A stretch of DNA of 43,750 bases from Candidatus Methylomirabilis sp. (GCA_020723005.1 DYJS01000007.1:5624-49373), one strand, 5' to 3'. Shown: positions 26,844-35,455, counted from the first letter of the stretch. Notes: generated by a model not told the origin, from the letters alone. Numbers and translations: made by a program.

Positions 26844-28159
26844 ATGATGAGAATAATAGTTGTTGATGAAAATAATAATCCAATCGGAACAAAAGAGAGA
26901 TCAGAAATTACAAAAAATGATATTTATTGAGCTTTTGTACTTTGGATAGAAAATAGTAAAGGTGAAATTTGTTATCACAAAGAGATTTTAATAAGAAAAA
27001 TGATTCGGGAAAATGGACAGTTGCAGTTGTTGGAACAAATGATGTAGGTGAAACTTACGAAAAAAATATCATAAAAGAGGCAAAAGAAGAGTTGGGTTTA
27101 GATTTAGATTTGAAAAATTTAGAATCAGATAAGCCTAGAATTTCTACTGGAAAACATAGGTATTTTGGAAAATTGTTTTTTGTAAAATTAGATGTAGAAA
27201 TTTTTGACTTAAAAATTCAAAAGGAAGAAGTTGAAGATGTTCGCTGTTTTTCTCGAGGAGAAATAGAAAAAATTTTTAAAGAAAATCCAGATTTTTTTTA
27301 CACCAACTTTTCCAAAGATTTTACAAAATGTTGATGAGTTTAAAATTTCTAAAATTTCTGAAAAAGTTTTTGTAAATCAAACAAAAAACGAAAACTCAAA
27401 AATTTTCAAAGTTTTAAATTCTTCTGGAGAAATGCTTGATACACTCGTTGAGGGAAATTTTGAAAGTGACGAAACAATAATTTTTGTTCATGGTTGTGGA
27501 GTTAATAAAGATGATGGAGATAAAATTTTTGTTGATGTTTCTAAAATTTTAGGAGAAAAATTTCGTTGTGTTCGATATGATGCATCTGGTTGTGAAAAAA
27601 GTGAGGGAAAAGAAGAAGATATGAATCACCAAAAATTTGCAAATGATTTTAAATCAATTTTAAATTTTGTTCAAAAAAATTTTGGAAAGAAAATTTCAGT
27701 TGTTTGAATGTCGCAAGGAACAATTGTTTTACCATTTGCAAATTTTCAAATTGAAAATTTTGATTTACAAAAAATTCTTTTGATTAGTCCTGTTAATTCA
27801 AATGCAGTTGAGGGAATTGAAAGAAAAAAGAAAAAATTTTGTCTCGTGGTGGAACAGTTGACGAAGAGGGAATTTCTTTCTCCCCTAGAAGTTCTGGAAA
27901 AATTGAAAAAATAGGTTCTGGGTATTGGAAAACTTTGCGAAACATAAATATAATGAATTTGATGGAAAAATTTTCTGAAAAAGCAAAAATTGCAATGATT
28001 CGAGGAAGTGAAGATGAATTTATTCCAAAGAGCAGTGTTGAAGATTATAAAAAAATTGAAAACTTTGAATTTATTGAAATTCATGGAAGTCATACTTTTA
28101 AATTGATAGAAGATAGAAAAACTTTACTTGAAAAAATTAAAGAGATTTTTGAAGTTTAA
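26844..28159 (+). pseudogene. Nudix hydrolase fused to alpha/beta-hydrolase, broken by frameshifts and TGA codons
   Basis: The reading frame goes 0-2-0-2 from ATG 26844 to the TAA at 28159. Part 1 (IVVDENNNPIGTKERSEITKNDIY-TGA-AFVLWIENSKGE) is the N-terminus of an IDI/YfcD-like Nudix protein. A missing T near 26965 shifts to LLSQRDFNKKNDSGKW...GETYEKNIIKEAKEELGL (Nudix box). An extra T in an eight-T run (27292-27299) shifts to FTPTFPKILQ, the expected Nudix C-terminus, which runs on without a stop into an alpha/beta-hydrolase domain (IIFVHGCGVNKDDGD..., VRYDASGCEKSEG). There a TGA at 27705 stands where the nucleophile elbow G-x-S-x-G (stop-MSQG) needs its first Gly. A further T loss near 27835 leads to RGSEDEFIP (acid) and HGSHTFK (His). 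Three separate ORF-track entries are fragments of this. A real two-domain fusion, now probably inactive. Confidence 0.7.
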
Positions 28160-28288
28160 AAATTTAATTTTAAAAATTTTTAAATTTTTCGTAAAAAACT
28201 ATAAAATTATATCTTTGTTAGCAAGTTGATTTTAAAATGTTTAACAAATTTCTTGCAAAGTCTTGAAAAGGTTTTACTTATTTTTTTG

Positions 28289-28813
28289 ATGAAAATTTTT
28301 ATGATAAAAGTTAGAGATTTTATGAGTGCAGATCCAATTACAACAACTCCAGATGAAATTGTTGAAAATTTGGTTCGCAAAATGGTTCTTTGTGGAATAA
28401 CTGGAATGCCAGTTGTTGATGAAAACGGAAAAATTTTAGGAATGATTTCCATTGTTGATGTTATTGAAAGTAGTTATCCAACAGCAAAAGATTTTTACGA
28501 AGATCCATTATCTTTTAAAGATTTTTCAAAAATGGAATCAGAAATTATTGATCTTACAAAGTTCAAGGTTTCAGATTTTATGCAAAAAAATGTTATTTCT
28601 GTTTCCCCAGATGATTCTTTGCTCAAAGCATTTTCACTTATGAAAACTAATAATGTTGGAAGAATTCCAGTTTTAGAAGGGAAAATTGTTGTTGGAATGA
28701 TTGATACAAGTGATATTTTTCACGGGACAATTGTGGAAAAATTAAATCTTCAAGTTCCAATAAAAGATTTGTATCACAATAGAACAAAAAGTGTAAAACA
28801 TAAAGTTGAGTAG
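28289..28813 (+). CDS. Two-CBS-domain protein
   Basis: Tandem CBS domains, about 174 aa from the ATG at 28289. First: VRDFMSADPITTTPDEIVENLVRKMVLCGITGMPVVDENGKILGMISIVDV. Second: VSDFMQKNVISVSPDDSLLKAFSLMKTNNVGRIPVLEGKIVVGMIDTSDI. Such pairs bind adenine nucleotides and act as energy or ligand sensors. The ORF track extends to a TTG at 28226, but the added residues are not CBS-like; ATG 28289 or 28301 is more likely. No catalytic domain is attached. Converges on ftsA. Confidence 0.85.
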   Translation: MKIFMIKVRDFMSADPITTTPDEIVENLVRKMVLCGITGMPVVDENGKILGMISIVDVIESSYPTAKDFYEDPLSFKDFSKMESEIIDLTKFKVSDFMQKNVISVSPDDSLLKAFSLMKTNNVGRIPVLEGKIVVGMIDTSDIFHGTIVEKLNLQVPIKDLYHNRTKSVKHKVE

Positions 28814-28826
28814 AAGTTAAAAAATT

Positions 28827-30080
28827 TTACGGCAAAAAACTTTTTATCCAACTTATTATCCCATTTGATCTTTTTGATTTTCCAAGCGTTCCAATTTTAG
28901 GATTGTTAGAAAAGCCTGTATGTGCAAAATCTGTTATAGAATCAAAATACCAATTTAAAAGTCCAAGATTTGTTGAAAATTTTGGATCGGAAACTTGATC
29001 AGTTAAGCCAGAAAGATTTTTTGTTTGAAAAAGTATAGCTGATGTGTTTAAAACTCTTCTCGCAACTGATCCAATTCCTGTAAGATTTGATCCACCTCCT
29101 GTCAAAATTATTCCAGCTGGAAGAATAAAATCTTTTTGTGGAGTTTTTGTTGATTGAAGGACGAAACTAAAAATTTCTCGTATTCTTGCATTTATAATTT
29201 GAGAGAGATATTTTTTTGAAATTGTTCTGTTTTCGTATGGGTTAATCTCGGAAAGTGAAAATGTATCGTCATCAGAAATTTGCGTTGGATCTGCATTTCC
29301 AAAACGAATTTTAATTTTCTCTGCATCAGAATATGAAACTTTTAAACCAATAACAATATCTTGGGTGATAAATTCTGAACCAATTGGAATAAACGAAGTG
29401 TGAATAATTTCTCCTTCTTCAAAAATTGCAATGCTTGTTAAATCTTTCCCAATATCAACAATCATGCTGCCAAGCTCTTTGTTTTGAGAAGGAATTGAAT
29501 AATAACCATTTGCAACAATGGAAACTACATCAAGATCAGATTTTATTCCAACCTTTTCAAGGCTTTTATGCATATTTTTTATCACAGGTGTTATTCCAAC
29601 CAAAACATGATTTTCAACTTCCAATTTCATTCCACTCATTCCAATCGGGTTTCTGATTCCAAGCTGACCATCAATTGCAAAAGTTCTTGGCAGAACATGC
29701 AAGATTTCATTTCCTTGCTGAAAGTTTAATTTTTTTGAACTTTCAACAGCACGAGCAACATCTTCAAAATTAATTTCATCATCAATGCTAGAAATTGAAA
29801 CTTGACCATATGAGTTTACGGATTGAAGAAATCCACCATTTAAACCTAAAACAACCTCTCTGATTGAAATACCGCTTGTTTGTTCTGCTTCAGAAATTGC
29901 TTTTGAAATTGATTCTGATGCATGTTCAATATCTATGACTATTCCTTTTTTGATTCCATGAGATTCATTTGTTCCAATTCCTAAAATATCCAAAGTTTGA
30001 TTTTTCGATTTTTGTCCAACAACAACAGAAGTAGTGCTACTACCCAAATTTAAACTAGCTATTGTTTTGGATCTAGACAA
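28827..30080 (-). CDS. ftsA: Cell division protein FtsA
   Basis: Actin-like protein that tethers FtsZ to the membrane. Phosphate-1 region ASLNLGSSTTSVVVG, the SHS2-inserted 1C domain (GIKKGIVIDIEHASESISKAISEAEQTSG..), phosphate-2 SMIVDIGKDLTSIAIF, and adenosine motif AGIILTGGGSNLTGI. The C-terminal tip NGIISWIKSFLP is the expected amphipathic membrane-targeting helix. 417 aa, normal. The start is TTG (30080). ftsZ is not adjacent; the genes 3' and 5' are a CBS protein and bS21, so the usual division cluster is dispersed here. Confidence 0.92.
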   Translation of the reverse strand: MSRSKTIASLNLGSSTTSVVVGQKSKNQTLDILGIGTNESHGIKKGIVIDIEHASESISKAISEAEQTSGISIREVVLGLNGGFLQSVNSYGQVSISSIDDEINFEDVARAVESSKKLNFQQGNEILHVLPRTFAIDGQLGIRNPIGMSGMKLEVENHVLVGITPVIKNMHKSLEKVGIKSDLDVVSIVANGYYSIPSQNKELGSMIVDIGKDLTSIAIFEEGEIIHTSFIPIGSEFITQDIVIGLKVSYSDAEKIKIRFGNADPTQISDDDTFSLSEINPYENRTISKKYLSQIINARIREIFSFVLQSTKTPQKDFILPAGIILTGGGSNLTGIGSVARRVLNTSAILFQTKNLSGLTDQVSDPKFSTNLGLLNWYFDSITDFAHTGFSNNPKIGTLGKSKRSNGIISWIKSFLP

Positions 30081-30133
30081 TTTTCAAACTTAAAAATCAA
30101 AATAAAAAATTAAACAGAAAATCTATAAAATTC

Positions 30134-30337
30134 TTAGACTTTCAACCAAACTTTTTGATTTCTTTTCTTTGCATTTGCTTTAAAAATTGCTTCTCGTTTT
30201 CTATGAACTCTAGATAAAATCTTTGTTCTTCTGTTGTTTGCAGATTTTGTCTGAATATTGCTCGAAATAACTTGATTTCTAAAACTACGAAGCAATGCTT
30301 CTAACGATTGGTTATCGTTTCTTTCAACTTTTGGCAT
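30134..30337 (-). CDS. rpsU: Small ribosomal subunit protein bS21
   Basis: 67 aa, basic. N-terminus MPKVERNDNQSLEALLRSFRNQVISSNI follows the bS21 pattern (E-x2-SLE-x-LR-F-x3-V-x2-SGI). The C-terminal half is Arg/Lys-rich (RVHRKREAIFKANAKKRNQK). It is longer at the C-terminus than some bS21 proteins. bS21 sits near the 3' end of 16S rRNA on the platform, by the anti-Shine-Dalgarno sequence. Unlike its neighbours it has a clear Shine-Dalgarno sequence (see the separate entry). It is 54 bases upstream of ftsA on the same strand and may be co-transcribed. Confidence 0.85.
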   Translation of the reverse strand: MPKVERNDNQSLEALLRSFRNQVISSNIQTKSANNRRTKILSRVHRKREAIFKANAKKRNQKVWLKV

Positions 30338-30344
30338 AGAAAAT

Positions 30345-30349
30345 ACCTC
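30345..30349 (-). promoter_or_regulatory. Shine-Dalgarno GAGGT of the bS21 gene
   Basis: On the minus strand the sequence reads AAAAGAGGTATTTTCT before ATG: GAGGT with seven bases to the start codon, textbook position. I looked upstream of the other starts in the window and found no comparable site, so this is an outlier. Confidence 0.8.
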
Positions 30350-30512
30350 TTTTAAAAATTAATAATTTTCCTTCAGTCTTCTAGAGATATTTTTTTTATT
30401 TTACAAGTTTTTTAAAAATTTTTGTAAAATATTTTGTTATAAAAATTTATAAATTTTTTTCTTGCTCAAAAAAAACTTTATTTTAGTTTTTTTTCGAATT
30501 AAAATTTTAAAT

Positions 30513-31499
30513 ATGGAAAAATTGGTAATCATTGGCGGTGGACCTGCTGGACTTTCTGCAGGAATTTATGCAAGTCGTGCCTTACTTTCTCCAACTATTG
30601 TTGAAGGTGCTTTACCCGGTGGACAGCTTACACAAACAACAGAAGTTGAAAATTTTCCCGGATTTTCAGAAGGAATTTATGGAATTGAATTGATTAAAAA
30701 AATGAGAGATCAAGCAGAAAAATTTGGTGCAAAATTTATTACAGAAGATGTTTTGTCTCTTCAAAAAATTGGTGAAAATTTTGAAATTGTTTTGGGAAAT
30801 GGAGAAAATATTTTATCTGAATCTCTTCTTGTAGCAACTGGTGCAAAAGCAAATTGGTTAAATTTACCAAATGAACAAAGATTGATTGGAAGGGGTGTTT
30901 CTGGTTGTGCAACTTGTGATGGATTTTTTTTTAAAGGAAAAACAATTTGTGTGATTGGAGGTGGAGATTCTGCGATGGAAGAAGCAACTTTTTTGACAAA
31001 ATTTGCTGAAAAAGTTTTTATCATTCATAGAAAAAGCGAGTTTAGAGCAAGTAAAATTATGCAGGAAAAAGTTTTTAAAAATCCTAAAATTGAAGTTATT
31101 TGGAACAGTCAAGTTGTTGATGTTTTAGGAGATCAAAAGGTTTCTGGAGTTTTATTAAAAGATACAATTTCTAGCGAAGAAAAAATTTTAAATTTAGACG
31201 GAGTTTTTCTTGCAATTGGCCACACACCATCAACAAGTTTCCTTAAAAATTCTGGAGTTTTGTTAGATGAGAAAGGTTATGTTTTAACAGCAGAAAGGGT
31301 ATTTTTTGAAAATTTAGAAAATTTAAAATCTCAATTTTCCAATAAATTTCGTTATCAAACAAATATAGAAGGAATTTTTGCAAGTGGCGATTGTGTTGAT
31401 CCAAATTATCGTCAAGCAATTACAGCAAGCGGAATTTCAGTTTCAGCAGAGATTGAAATTGAAAAATTTTTGAGTGAGAAAAATAATAGAAGAGCTTGA
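30513..31499 (+). CDS. trxB: Thioredoxin-disulfide reductase
   Basis: NADPH-dependent flavoenzyme reducing thioredoxin. FAD motif LVIIGGGPAGLSAGIYASRA, then PGGQLTQTTEVENFPGF, redox-active GCATCDGFFFKG (Cys-Ala-Thr-Cys), NADPH motif VIGGGDSAMEEATFL and the final ASGDC...RQAITASGISVSAEIE. An insertion of about 15 residues (VFFENLENLKSQFSNKFRYQ) precedes IFASGDC, where typical proteins have a short loop. ATG 30513 is preferred to the TTG at 30462, which would add 17 irrelevant residues. 328 aa. The stop is TGA at the end of the family length, direct evidence that TGA terminates a core gene here. Confidence 0.95.
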   Translation: MEKLVIIGGGPAGLSAGIYASRALLSPTIVEGALPGGQLTQTTEVENFPGFSEGIYGIELIKKMRDQAEKFGAKFITEDVLSLQKIGENFEIVLGNGENILSESLLVATGAKANWLNLPNEQRLIGRGVSGCATCDGFFFKGKTICVIGGGDSAMEEATFLTKFAEKVFIIHRKSEFRASKIMQEKVFKNPKIEVIWNSQVVDVLGDQKVSGVLLKDTISSEEKILNLDGVFLAIGHTPSTSFLKNSGVLLDEKGYVLTAERVFFENLENLKSQFSNKFRYQTNIEGIFASGDCVDPNYRQAITASGISVSAEIEIEKFLSEKNNRRA

Positions 31500-31625
31500 A
31501 AAAGTTTTTGATTTAATTTTGATACAGAATGGAATTTTTTATGAGTGGATGTAGAAAAATTTTAGAAATTTTATCTTGTTTGCAAAATTGCTAAAAGATT
31601 TTAGGAACTTTTCAGTAAAATCTTT

Positions 31626-31895
31626 ATGAGAGAAAATCAACAAATTGAAATCAAAAACTACTTTTTACAAATTTAAAAAATTTATTTGAAAAGTAGAGGA
31701 GAAAAATCTGAATACTCTTTTTGAACCTCATTTGAAAATTTCTTGAATCAATTTTCTGAAAAAAAATTTGAAATTATTCACGAACCAAAAAAGAAAGATT
31801 TTGGAAAACCAGATTTTATCGTTCGCAAAAACAATTTGCAGATCGAATTTATCGAAACGAAAGATATTGGAATTGATCTTGATAAAAATTTGTAG
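31626..31895 (+). pseudogene. N-terminal remnant of a type ISP/IIG restriction-modification enzyme
   Basis: One frame from ATG 31626 to TAG 31893-31895 with internal TAA (after NYFLQI) and TGA (31722, inside EYSF-stop-TSFENF). The translated pieces match the N-terminal nuclease part of single-chain type ISP/IIG enzymes: EYSF-x-TSFENFL corresponds to the EHSYRPALE-like region, and FGKPDFIVRKNN...FIETKDIGIDLD to G-x-PDF-x-V...IE-x-KD-x-G-x-DLD, which holds the PD-(D/E)xK nuclease residues. The large methyltransferase and target-recognition middle is missing; the C-terminal end reappears at 33598. Three stops in 90 codons show it is dead. Confidence 0.7.
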
Positions 31896-31936
31896 AAAAA
31901 GAAAAATAATTTATTTAAAAAGTAAGAAGCTAAGAA

Positions 31937-32737
31937 ATGATAACAAACTGGAAAGAACAAACAGATATAATTACGGAATCTCTTTGGGTAATTGGCGAGA
32001 GGGACAAAACAAATGGACATAAGAATGTTTATCATGGTAATTTTATACCCCAAATTCCTAGACAATTCATAAAAAGATTTACGAACGAAGGAGATGTTGT
32101 TTTGGATACATTTCTTGGAAGTGGAACAACTTTAATTGAGTGCAGAGAACTTAACAGAATTGGTTTTGGGATTGAACTTCAAGAAAATGTCGTTACCCTT
32201 GCAAAAGAAATAATTTTGGGGAAGAAAGATGGGCTTTTTCTAAACACTTTAGAAAAATTTAATTTAAAAATTTGGCATGGTGATTCTACAGACAAAGAAA
32301 CTCATAATTTTGTTGAAGAAGAACTGAAGAGGTTAAATAAAAAAATCAAACTCTTAATTTTACACCCACCTTATTTTGATATTATAAAATTTAGTAATTC
32401 AGAAAAAGACTTAAGCAATGCTGAAAATATTGAAAAATTTAATGAAATGCTTGGAAGTGTTGTTGATAATTTTTTGGATTTAATGGATAAAAACTCTCAT
32501 ATAATTCTTATAATTGGGGATAAATATCAAAACAGTCAATGGGTTCCTTTGGGATTTTATGGAATGCAAGAAATCTTGAAAAGAAATGAACTAATTTTAA
32601 AATCTATAATTGTTAAAAACATGTCTGGAAATCGTGCAAAACTAAATCAAGAACAACTTTGGAGATATAGGGCTTTAGTTGGTGGGTATTATATCTTCAA
32701 GCACGAATATATTTTTTTGTTTAAGAAAATTAAATAA
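31937..32737 (+). CDS. Type II DNA methyltransferase (N4-cytosine/N6-adenine)
   Basis: 266 aa, intact. SAM motif I VLDTFLGSGTTLIECRELNRIGFGIEL is near residue 55; catalytic motif IV LLILHPPYFDIIKFS is near residue 135 (HPPY in place of D/N/S-PPY). Motif order I then IV differs from the beta class. LIIGDKYQNSQWVPLGFYGM and LWRYRALVGGYYIFKHEYIFLFKK at the C-terminus are typical of stand-alone DNA-methylase N-4/N-6 family proteins. It probably methylates the target of the adjacent (broken) nuclease; the sequence recognised is unknown. ATG start. It sits between the two halves of another restriction-modification gene. An intact methylase with a dead nuclease is a common end state of such cassettes. 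Confidence 0.85.
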   Translation: MITNWKEQTDIITESLWVIGERDKTNGHKNVYHGNFIPQIPRQFIKRFTNEGDVVLDTFLGSGTTLIECRELNRIGFGIELQENVVTLAKEIILGKKDGLFLNTLEKFNLKIWHGDSTDKETHNFVEEELKRLNKKIKLLILHPPYFDIIKFSNSEKDLSNAENIEKFNEMLGSVVDNFLDLMDKNSHIILIIGDKYQNSQWVPLGFYGMQEILKRNELILKSIIVKNMSGNRAKLNQEQLWRYRALVGGYYIFKHEYIFLFKKIK

Positions 32738-32742
32738 TAACT

Positions 32743-33601
32743 ATGGAATACATAAATCAAAGATTGACAGAAGATTTGGCTAAGAAAATTTTAGGAAATA
32801 AAGAAACAGCAATTTTGTATCTAAAAGAATTAAATATCAAAGAAGTGTCTCAAATCAAAAAAAGCACGAAAGCAGATTTTGTTTGGAGTTTACAGTTGTG
32901 AAATATTGGAATTACAAAGTTTCAAAAAATATAATTAGAAATCTTTTTAAGAAAACAAAAAAATACCAAGAAGGGAAGATCGTGCTATTGATTCAATCTC
33001 TATTTTAATTAAAGAATGAAAAAGTTTAAATTTAGGGGAAATAAAATGGCCTTTTAGTCAAGACAAGTTTGATGCTTTTGTTCAATCTTTAAATTCTGAA
33101 AATTCCTCAAGAACAGAAAAAGACGAAAAAGTAAAGATCGCAGCTGTTCGATACAGGAGGTTGAAAGAAATAAATACTGTAAGAAATGACTATATTGAAA
33201 CTTTAATTTTTGAAAAAAATGAAAATATTTTGCCAACTTTAAATCATAGAAAAAATGTAGATTTTTTTATTGATGGTATTTCTTTTGATCAAAAAGTAAG
33301 CAGAAGTGTTACGGGTGAGTTTATGAAAGATTTTGGTGAAAACTGGAAAGATTTCGCAATAAAAAACCCTTTAAAAGTTGCAGAGTATCTTTATAAATAT
33401 CAAAGCGAAGAAAGGTTTGGAGCAGATCCAAGGCTTTATGTGGTTTATTTGGATGAGGAAATTTCAATAAATTCCATAAAAGAGCAGATTGATAAAATTG
33501 ACTTAAACAATCCTGCAGAAGTTGTTTTTGAATTTAAGCATAAAAATACCGGAATTAAAACTTATAAAACATCTTGTTTTGTAATTTTGTTGAGTAAATG
33601 A
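32743..33601 (+). pseudogene. Probable partner type II restriction endonuclease, broken
   Basis: Starts five bases after the methyltransferase stop. Frame 1 encodes MEYINQRLTEDLAKKILG...KADFVWSLQL-TGA-NIGITKFQK, then TAA. A frameshift in an A run near 32960 leads to frame 2: IPRREDRAIDSISILIKE-TGA-KSLNLGEIKWPF..., continuing as the 146-aa ORF of the track to the TGA at 33599-33601. VDFFIDGISFDQKVSRSVTGEF has the spacing of a PD-(D/E)xK-like catalytic core (D...(D/Q)xK). I recognise the pattern of a type II endonuclease from this and its position beside a methylase, not a named family. Two in-frame TGA, one TAA and one frameshift make it non-functional unless recoded. Confidence 0.6.
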
Positions 33602-33766
33602 AATTATTAGGATTTGATAAAATTTATATTTTTGCATGGATATGCGAAGAAAAAAAGAAAAAAGCGAAGACAAAAGCAAAGATGAAAATGTTTTTGATAT
33701 TATGCAAGGTATTGCGATTTTATTTTTTGTGAAGAAAAAATGTTATGGTGAGCCTGTTAAACCATA

Positions 33767-33793
33767 AAAAATATCCTTAATAAAAATATCCTT
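33767..33793 (+). repeat. Short direct repeat AAAAATATCCTT
   Basis: AAAAATATCCTT occurs at 33767-33778 and 33782-33793, a 15-base period directly before and into the GC-rich repeat, possibly a target or slippage duplication. Confidence 0.5.
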
Positions 33794-33812
33794 CGACAAG
33801 CTCAGGATGACA
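33789..33812. repeat. GC-richer TCCTTCGACAAGCTCAGGATGACA motif
   Basis: This 24-mer stands out against the AT background, and its ends can pair (TCCT/AGGA). From memory it belongs to a dispersed palindromic motif seen in intergenic DNA of unrelated bacteria. It lies inside the decayed C-terminal remnant. Confidence 0.55.
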
Positions 33813-33974
33813 AGTGGAATGAGCAAATTTCTCTAGAACAAATTCTTGCCTATATTTATAGAATTTTATACAGCAAAAATTATCGCGGAAAATATGCAGA
33901 ATTTTTGAAAATTGATTTTCCAAGAATTCCTTTTGTTGATAATTTTGATGATTTTTTGAAAAACTTTTTTTATT

Positions 33975-35375
33975 TTAAAAATCTTGAATTAAAATTTCAT
34001 TTCTTTTTTTCAAAATTTCTTCTTTCGTTACAGAAATTTTTGTTGGTTTTCCTTTTCTCCACCTTTTCAGTTCTTCCATTAAAAATTCTTTTGTGTTTCT
34101 TTTTGGATCTTCAATCACTAAATTTAGAAAATGTTCTAAAATCTCTCCAACTTCTTTGCTTGGATTGATTTTCAAAATTTTCATAATTTCATCACCTTTT
34201 AATTTTAAATCGTGTGTGGAGATTGGATGGTGACGAACTTCAAAAGCTCTTTTTTCAAATTCTTTTAGTCTCCAACTTTTTGCCTCTTTAATTCCAGAAC
34301 CCAGACGATCGCTAACACGAAGATCGATAAAATCTTGAAAATTTTCAACACCAATTTTTTTTAAAACTCTACGAACTGCAGAATCTGTTACATTTTCTTC
34401 GTAAAAAAACATATGATTTCTGACTAAATGAGTTGTGTAATCAATAAATTTTTTTGGAAATTTTAATCGTTCCAAAATCTGTTTTGTGATCTTTGCTCCC
34501 AAAAATTCGTGACCATAAAAACTTGAATTTTTTCCATCACCAGATTTTGTTTGTGGCTTTCCAATATCGTGGAGTAGGGAAGCCATTCGAACTTCTAATT
34601 TTTTGCTTGGACAAAATTTTAAACTATTCAAAAGATGGTTCCAAACATCGTATATGTGATGAAAATTTTGATCAACACCTTTACAAATCAAAAGTTCTGG
34701 AGAGATGAAAAAAAGAAGATTTAATTCATCTAAAAGTTTTATCCCTTCTGCTGGTGAATCTGAAAGAAGTATTTTTGAAAATTCATCTCGAATTCTTTCT
34801 GCAGAAACAGCACCAAGTTTTGAAAAATTTTTTAAAATTGAAAGTTTTGTTTTTTCGTCAATTTTAAAATCTAAATAAACTGCAAACCGAACAGCACGAA
34901 GAAGACGGAGAGCATCTTCAGAAAATCTATCATCTGGATTTCCAACGGTTCTAATCAACCTTTCTTGCAAATCTTTTTGACCACCAAACGGATCAATAAT
35001 TTTTCCATCTTTATTCATAGCAATCGCATTTATTGTGAAATCTCTTCTTTCCAAATCTTCATTCAAATTTTTTGAAAATAAAATTTTTTTTGGATGACGA
35101 TTGTCAAGATATTCTCCATCTATGCGATAAGTTGTGATTTCTAGAATTTGATCTTCAATTATCACACCAACTGTTCCAAAATTATTTTCATAAAAAGAGT
35201 TTGGAAAAATTTTTTGAATTTCTTCGGGTTTTGCATTTGTTGTTATGTCCCAATCTTTTGGAGTTCTTTTTAAAAGTAAATCACGAACACAACCACCAAC
35301 CAAAAAACTTTCAAAACCATTTTTTTCTAGCATTTCAAGTGCAGTAAGAACATAAGTTGGAAAATTTTTTTTCAT
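33975..35375 (-). CDS. cca: CCA-adding tRNA nucleotidyltransferase / poly(A) polymerase family
   Basis: 466 aa class II nucleotidyltransferase. VGGCVRDLLLKRTPKDWDITTNA carries the catalytic DxD region, RRDFTINAIAMNKDGKIIDPFGGQKDL the flexible loop, and RLLRAVRFAVYLDFKID and the EEISAERI-like AVSAERIRDE the neck. An HD domain follows (HHIYDVWNHLL...RMASLLHDIGKP...HEFLGAKI). A PcnB role is possible, but neither tRNA gene in this window encodes CCA, so a CCA-adding enzyme is needed. ATG start at 35375. The 3' end faces the type ISP remnant. Confidence 0.9.
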   Translation of the reverse strand: MKKNFPTYVLTALEMLEKNGFESFLVGGCVRDLLLKRTPKDWDITTNAKPEEIQKIFPNSFYENNFGTVGVIIEDQILEITTYRIDGEYLDNRHPKKILFSKNLNEDLERRDFTINAIAMNKDGKIIDPFGGQKDLQERLIRTVGNPDDRFSEDALRLLRAVRFAVYLDFKIDEKTKLSILKNFSKLGAVSAERIRDEFSKILLSDSPAEGIKLLDELNLLFFISPELLICKGVDQNFHHIYDVWNHLLNSLKFCPSKKLEVRMASLLHDIGKPQTKSGDGKNSSFYGHEFLGAKITKQILERLKFPKKFIDYTTHLVRNHMFFYEENVTDSAVRRVLKKIGVENFQDFIDLRVSDRLGSGIKEAKSWRLKEFEKRAFEVRHHPISTHDLKLKGDEIMKILKINPSKEVGEILEHFLNLVIEDPKRNTKEFLMEELKRWRKGKPTKISVTKEEILKKRNEILIQDF

Positions 35376-35455
35376 AGTTTTTCTCTAAATTTTATTTTAG
35401 GTAAATTCTTAATTAATATATTTTTAAATTTTAAAAAAATTTTTTTCCAAACTTT

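Larger units (their letters stand above)
33598..33974 (+). pseudogene. C-terminal remnant of the type ISP/IIG enzyme
   Basis: Begins at the very end of the nuclease gene. Three frames together give the family block FDKIYI / LHGYAKKK / EKSEDKSKDENVFDIMQGIAI / FVKKK, matching the FDEIYILDLHG-x-x-KKKEK...DENVFDI-x-QGV-x-I signature of type ISP enzymes. After a stop and the GC-rich repeat at 33789 the frame reads NEQISLEQILAYIYRILYSKNYRGKYAEFLKIDFPRIPF, the family C-terminus. So the two ends of one gene flank the methyltransferase/nuclease pair. The fragment runs into the 3' end of the cca gene on the opposite strand. Confidence 0.7.

Noticed and set aside
27746-28093. 115-aa minus-strand ORF
   Set aside because: Shadow of the alpha/beta-hydrolase part of the broken fusion; no motifs of its own.
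31768-32022. 84-aa plus and 95-aa minus ORFs over the restriction locus
   Set aside because: They are out-of-frame shadows of the type ISP remnant and the methyltransferase start.
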